Shown: positions 22,791 through 64,000 of the stretch, piece after piece
How the letters are laid out: each line of letters begins with the position of its first letter
Position numbering within the stretch: position 1 is the stretch's first letter
Assembly (NCBI GenBank): GCA_028583405.1
Contig: JAPTMU010000024.1
Span: 2,137,716 to 2,201,715, forward strand
Source: Pogonophryne albipinna
Lineage: Eukaryota > Chordata > Actinopteri > Perciformes > Artedidraconidae
Direction: 5' to 3'
DNA length: 64,000 bases
The notes under the pieces: model-generated
The model's database searches: none
What the model saw: the letters and a program-made list of their open reading frames with translations, nothing else
Told to the model about the DNA's origin: nothing
Position numbers and translations under genes: made by a program

Positions 22791-25697
22791 GGAGGTAGGG
22801 GGAAAGGGTGTGGTGGTGCAGGAGGTCTGTGAGGTGGGGGAAGGGGTGTGGTGGTGCAGGAGGTCTGTGAGGTGGGGGAAGGGGTGTGGTGGTGCAGCAG
22901 GTCTGTGAGGTAGGGGTGTGGTGGTGCAGCAGGTCTGTGAGGTGGGGGAAGGGGTGTGGTGGTGCAGCAGGTCTGTGAGGTAGGGGGAAGGGGTGTGGTG
23001 GTGCAGCAGGTCTGTGAGGCAGCGGGAAGGGGTGTGGTGGTGCAGCAGGTCTGTGAGGCAGCGGGAAGGGGTGTGGTGGTGCAGCAGGTCTGTGAGGTGG
23101 GGGGAAGGGGTGTGGTGGTGCAGCAGGTCTGTGAGGTAGGGGAAGGGGCGTGGTGGTGGTGCAGCAGGTCTGTGAGGTAGGGGGAAGGGGCGTGGTGGTG
23201 GTGCAGCAGGTCTGTGAGGTAGGGGGAAGGGGTGTGGTGGTGCAGCAGGTCTGTGAGGTAGGGGGAAGGGGCGTGGTGGTGGTGCAGCAGGTCAGTGAGG
23301 TAGGGGGAAGGGGTGTGGTGGTGCAGCAGGTCTGTGAGGTAGGGGGAAGGGGTGTGGTGGTGCAGCAGGTCTGTGAGGTGGGGGGAAGGGGTGTGGTGGT
23401 GCAGCAGGTCTGTGAGGTAGGGGGAAGGGATGTGGTGGTGCAGCAGGTCTGTGAGGTAGGGGAAGGGGTGTGGTGGTGCAGCAGGTCTGTGAGGTGGGGG
23501 AAGGGGTGTGGTGGTGCAGCAGGTCTGTGAGGTGGGGGAAGGGGTGTGGTGGTGCAGCAGGTCTGTGAGGTGGGGGAAGGGGTGTGGTGGTGCAGCAGGT
23601 CTGTGAGGTAGGGGAAGGGGTGTGGTGGTGCAGCAGGTCTGTGAGGTAGGGGAAGGGGTGTGGTGGTGCAGCAGGTCTGTGAGGTGGGGGAAGGGGTGTG
23701 GTGGTGCAGCAGGTCTGTGAGGTGGGGGAAGGGGTGTGGTGGTGCAGGAGGTCTGTGAGGTAGGGGGAAGGGGTGTGGTGGTGCAGGAGGTCTGTGAGGT
23801 GGGGATGGGGTGTGGTGGTGCAGCAGGTCTGTGAGGTAGGGGGAAGGGGTGTGGTGGTGCAGGAGTTCTGTGAGGTGGGGAAGGGGTGTGGTGGTGCAGC
23901 AGGTCTGTGAGGTAGGGGGAAGGGGTGTGGTGGTGCTGCAGGTCTGTGAGGTAGGGGGAAGGGGTGTGGTGGTGCAGCAGGTCTGTGAGGTAGGGGAAGG
24001 GGCGTGGTGGTGGTGCAGCAGGTCTGTGAGGTAGGGGGAAGGGGTGTGGTGGTGCAGCAGGTCTGTGAGGTAGGGGAAGGGGTGTGGTGGTGCAGCAGGT
24101 CTGTGAGGTGGGGGAAGGGGTGTGGTGGTGCAGCAGGTCTGTGAGGTAGGGGGAAGGGGTGTGGTGGTGCAGGAGGTTTGTGAGGTGGGGAAGGGGTGTG
24201 GTGGTGCAGCAGGTCTGTGAGGTAGGGGGAAGGGGTGTGGTGGTGCAGGAGGTCTGTGAGGTAGGGGGAAGGGGTGTGGTGGTGCAGCAGGTCTGTGAGG
24301 TATGGGGAAGGGGTGTGGTGGTGCAGGAGGTCTGTGAGGTAGGGGGAAGGGGTGTGGTGGTGCAGCAGCTCTGTGAGGTGGGGGGAAGGGGTGTGGTGGT
24401 GCAGCAGGTCTGTGAGGTAGGGGGAAGGGGTGTGGTGGTGCAGCAGGTCTGTGAGGTAGGGGGAAGGGGTGTGGTGATGCTGCAGGTCTGTGAGGTGGGG
24501 GAAGGGGTGTGGTGGTGCAGCAGGTCTGTGAGGCAGCGGGAAGGGGTGTGGTGGTGCAGCAGGTCTGTGAGGTAGGGGGAAGGGGTGTGGTGGTGCAGCA
24601 GGTATGTGAGGTAGGGGGAAGGGGTGTGGTGGTGCAGCAGGTCTGTGAGGTAGGGGGAAGGGGTGTGGTGGTGCTGCAGGTCTGTGAGGTGGGGGAAGGG
24701 GTGTGGTGGTGCAGCAGGTCTGTGAGGCAGCGGGAAGGGGTGTGGTGGTGCAGCAGGTCTGTGGGGCAGCGGGAAGGGGTGTGGTGGTGCAGCAGGTCTG
24801 TGAGGTAGGGGGAAGGGGTGTGGTGGTGCAGCAGATCTGTGAGGCAGCGGGAAGGGGTGTGGTGGTGCAGCAGGTCTGTGAGGTAGGGGGAAGGGGTGTG
24901 GTGGTGCAGAAGGTCTGTGAGGTGGGGGGAAGGGGTGTGGTGGTGCAGCAGGTATGTGAGGTAGGGGGAAGGGGTGTGGTGGTGCAGCAGGTCTGTGAGG
25001 TGGGGGAAAGGGTGTGGTGGTGCAGCAGGTCTGTGAGGTGGGGGAAAGGGTGTGGTGGTGCAGGAGGTCTGTGAGGTGGGGGAAAGGGTGTGGTGGTGCA
25101 GCAGGACTGTGAGGTAGGGGAAAGGGGTGTGGTGGTGCTGCAGGTCTGTGAGGTAGGGGGAAGGGGTGTGGTGGTGCTGCAGGTCTGTGAGGTAGGGGGA
25201 AGGGGTGTGGTGGTGCTGCAGGTCTGTGAGGTAGGGGGAAGGGGCGTGGTGGTGCAGCAGGTCTGTGAGGTAGGGGGAAGGGGCGTGGTGGTGCAGCAGG
25301 TCTGTGAGGTGGGGGGAAGGGGTGTGGTGGTGCAGCAGGTCTGTGAGGTAGGGGGAAGGGGCGTGGTGGTGCAGCAGGTCTGTGAGGTGGGGGGAAGGGG
25401 TGTGGTGGTGCAGCAGGTCTGTGAGGTGGGGGGAAGGGGTGTGGTGGTGCAGCAGGTCTGTGAGGTAGGGGGAAGGAGTGTGGTGGTGCAGCAGGTCTGT
25501 GAGGTGGGGGAAGGGGTGTGGTGGTGCAGCAGGTCTGTGAGGTAGGGGGAAGGGGTGTGGTGGTGCAGGAAGTCTGTGAGGTAGGGGAAGGGGTGTGGTG
25601 GTGCAGCAGGTCTGTGAGGTAGGGGAAGGGGTGTGGTGGTGCAGGAAGTCTGTGAGGTGGGGTAAGGGGTGTGGTGGTGCAGCAGGTCTGTGAGGTA
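22791..25697. repeat. 39-bp minisatellite derived from LINE coding sequence
   Basis: About 75 head-to-tail copies of a unit of roughly 39 bp (range about 36-42), which on the minus strand codes YLTDLLHHHTPSP (13 residues). Units differ by the length of a G run, so the coding phase shifts among three frames, none of which meets a stop; this yields an artificial frame of more than 1,000 codons. The plus strand is strongly G-rich (GGTAGGGGGAAGGGGTGTGG). Confidence 0.9.
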
Positions 25698-26329
25698 GGG
25701 GGGGCCTGATTGTTGAGGGCTTTGTGAGTAATGAGGAGGACTTTGAAGTGGATTATTTGACGGACGGGGAGCCAGTGGAGGTTCTGGAGGACGGGAGTGA
25801 TGTGGTCTCGGGAGCGGGTGTGGGTGAGGAGGCGGGCAGCAGAGTTCTGGATGTGTTGGAGTTTATTGAGGAGGTTGGATGGTATGCCGTAGAGGATGCT
25901 CTGGCAGTAGTCGAGTCGTGAAGTGATGAATGCATGAATCAGGGTCTCAGCAGGAGGAGAGTGATGGACGGAGACGGGCAATGTTTTTGAGGTGGAAAAA
26001 GGCGGTCCTGGTGATGTGATTTATGTGGTGGTTGAATTTGAGCTGACTGTCGAAGATGACTCCGAGGTTGCGGATGTGAGGGGGGGGGGATAGAGTGTGG
26101 CTGTCAATGGTGAAGTTGAAATTCTGGATGTCTTTGATACGGGATGGGGGGCCGATGATGATGATGTCTGATTTGGCGCTGTTCAGTTGGAGATAGTTTG
26201 TTTGCATCCATGCTTTTATTCCTGAGAGACAGTTGGTGAGAGTAAGAGAAACACTTTTATTTTGAAGGCAGTTTTTCCAGGCCGCTACCGTAATGCATAG
26301 AATATTCGCGCACCGCAAAACAACGCGGA

Positions 26330-26418
26330 TGCTGGCTTGACCGCAGTAACATGATGGGAGGATAGGCCCCGCCCCTCAGCTGGACATAACTTCCGGTTCT
26401 TCTCGCCCAGCATTAAAG
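26330..26418 (+). promoter_or_regulatory. ubr2: ubr2 promoter and 5' UTR
   Basis: It has a GC box (GGCCCCGCCCC, 26365-26375), an ETS-type site (ACTTCCGG, 26389-26396) and an AAGATGGCGGC site of YY1 type that overlaps the start codon (26416-26426). There is no TATA box. This is the make-up of a housekeeping CpG promoter. It is unusually short because LINE DNA begins only a few tens of bases upstream. Confidence 0.6.
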
Positions 26419-63262
<36,844 letters not shown>

Positions 63263-64000
63263 GTAACTCACCTGGAGACAGGTATCTCACCTAGAGACAG
63301 GTAGCTCACCTAGAGACAGGTAGCTCACCTGGAGACAGGTAGCTCACCTGGAGACAGGTAGCTCTCATGGAGACAGGTAACTCACCTGGAGACAGGTAGC
63401 TCACCTAGAGACAGGTAGCTCACCTGGAGACAGGTAGCTCACCTGGAGACAGGTAGCTCTCATGGAGACAGGTAACTCACCTGGAGACAGGTAACTCACC
63501 TGGAGACAGGTAGCTCACCTGGAGACAGGTAGCTCTCATGGAGACAGGTAGCTCACCTGGAGACAGGTATCTCACCTGGAGACAGGTAGCTCTCATGGAG
63601 ACAGGTAGCTCACCTGGAGACAGGTATCTCACCTGGAGACAGGTAGCTCACATGGAGACAGGTAGCTCACCTGGAGACAGGTAGCTCACCTGGAGACAGG
63701 TAGCTCTCATGGAGACAGGTAGCTCACCTGGAGACAGGTAGCTCACCTGGAGACAGGTAGCTCTCATGGAGACAGGTATCTCACCTAGAGACAGGTAGCT
63801 CACCTAGAGACAGGTAGCTCACCTGGAGACAGGTAGCTCACCTGGAGACAGGTAGCTCTCATGGAGACAGGTAACTCACCTGGAGACAGGTAACTCACCT
63901 GGAGACAGGTAGCTCACCTGGAGACAGGTAGCTCTCATGGAGACAGGTAGCTCACCTGGAGACAGGTATCTCACCTGGAGACAGGTAGCTCTCATGGAGA
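63263..64000. repeat. 19-bp minisatellite in ubr2 intron 13, copying the donor
   Basis: About 38 copies of CTCACCTGGAGACAGGTAG (with CTCATGG and CTCACCTAG variants), running off the window. Each unit contains CAGGTARCT or CAGGTATCT, nearly the exon 13 donor sequence GCAG/GTAACTCACCTGGAG. Confidence 0.97.

Larger units (their letters stand above)
20051..26310 (-). pseudogene. L2-type LINE with an expanded coding minisatellite
   Basis: On the minus strand 26318-25700 encodes reverse transcriptase C-terminal sequence: NCLSGIKAWMQTNYLQLNS, HIRNLGVIFDSQLKFNHHI and, after a break near 25950-25985, FITSRLDYCQSILYGIPS and NLHWLPVRQIIHFKVLL. The usual next segment (NNxAPPYLTDLLHHHTPSR) has become a tandem array (25697-22791, continued 20560-20277). 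After the array the normal end resumes: LRSSEANLLSIPTR, GDRAFSVAAPSLWNSLP, ending near 20060. The copy is 5' truncated, frameshifted and split by 2.2 kb of R/S repeat DNA. The 5' break lies about 110 bp from the ubr2 start codon. Confidence 0.8.

Noticed and set aside
22715..25981. Continuous frame of over 1,000 codons on the minus strand
   Set aside because: It is mostly the 39-bp LINE-derived minisatellite read through frame shifts; the array lacks stop codons in all frames. Only the first about 90 residues are LINE sequence.

Overview
The window is vertebrate nuclear DNA, almost certainly from a ray-finned fish (probably a percomorph teleost). The evidence is a spliced ubr2 gene whose exons read as fish/human UBR2, CpG-rich housekeeping-type promoter sequence, and transposon families typical of teleosts (hAT elements with 8-bp target duplications, L2/CR1-type LINEs, a P-element/THAP transposase, a TTF-type hAT transposase, an SGNH-hydrolase ORF of the kind carried by DIRS/Ngaro-like elements). 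It is not prokaryotic: there are no operons, ribosome binding sites or CRISPR arrays.

Layout. 1-1258: last exon and poly(A) signal of an unrecognised plus-strand gene. 1259-7400: AT-rich DNA with a decayed fish gene-family exon (about 2020-2309, minus strand), a hAT-like element with a second hAT nested in it (TSD CAGCCTAG), and two interleaved dispersed repeats, here called R and S. 7984-9080: a TATA-driven candidate spliced transcript without a coding frame. 10925-12710: a LINE fragment and an intact two-exon SGNH hydrolase ORF on the minus strand. 13957-14550: a hAT end with the tail of its transposase. 15084-18476: an intact two-exon THAP/P-element transposase-like gene of 966 codons. 20051-26310: a minus-strand L2-type LINE in which a 13-residue segment of the reverse transcriptase has expanded into a roughly 39-bp minisatellite of about 80 copies; the expansion is interrupted by 2.2 kb of R/S repeats.

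26419-64000 is the first part of ubr2, plus strand: 13 coding exons joining in frame to 519 codons (human UBR2 is about 1,755 residues), covering the UBR box and the ClpS-like N-domain. The protein would be an E3 ubiquitin ligase recognising N-degrons; its RING and C-terminal parts lie beyond the window. Nearly all introns are filled with tandem repeats: a 35-bp unit in intron 1, CA/GACA in introns 3 and 5, about 200 copies of a 20-bp unit in intron 4, a 31-bp unit resembling the ZNF143/Staf site in intron 8, an 11-bp E-box-bearing unit (about 8 kb in total) in intron 12, and a 19-bp unit in intron 13. Several arrays start at a splice site and have copied it. Intron 1 also holds a nearly full-length but dead LINE carrying three later insertions, each with readable target duplications; intron 12 holds two large transposon blocks.

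I see no new multi-gene system. The points most worth testing are splice-site copying by minisatellites in ubr2, the intact THAP transposase with lysine where the family has its third catalytic acid, the intact SGNH gene, the LINE coding segment turned into a minisatellite, and the ZNF143-like and E-box arrays.
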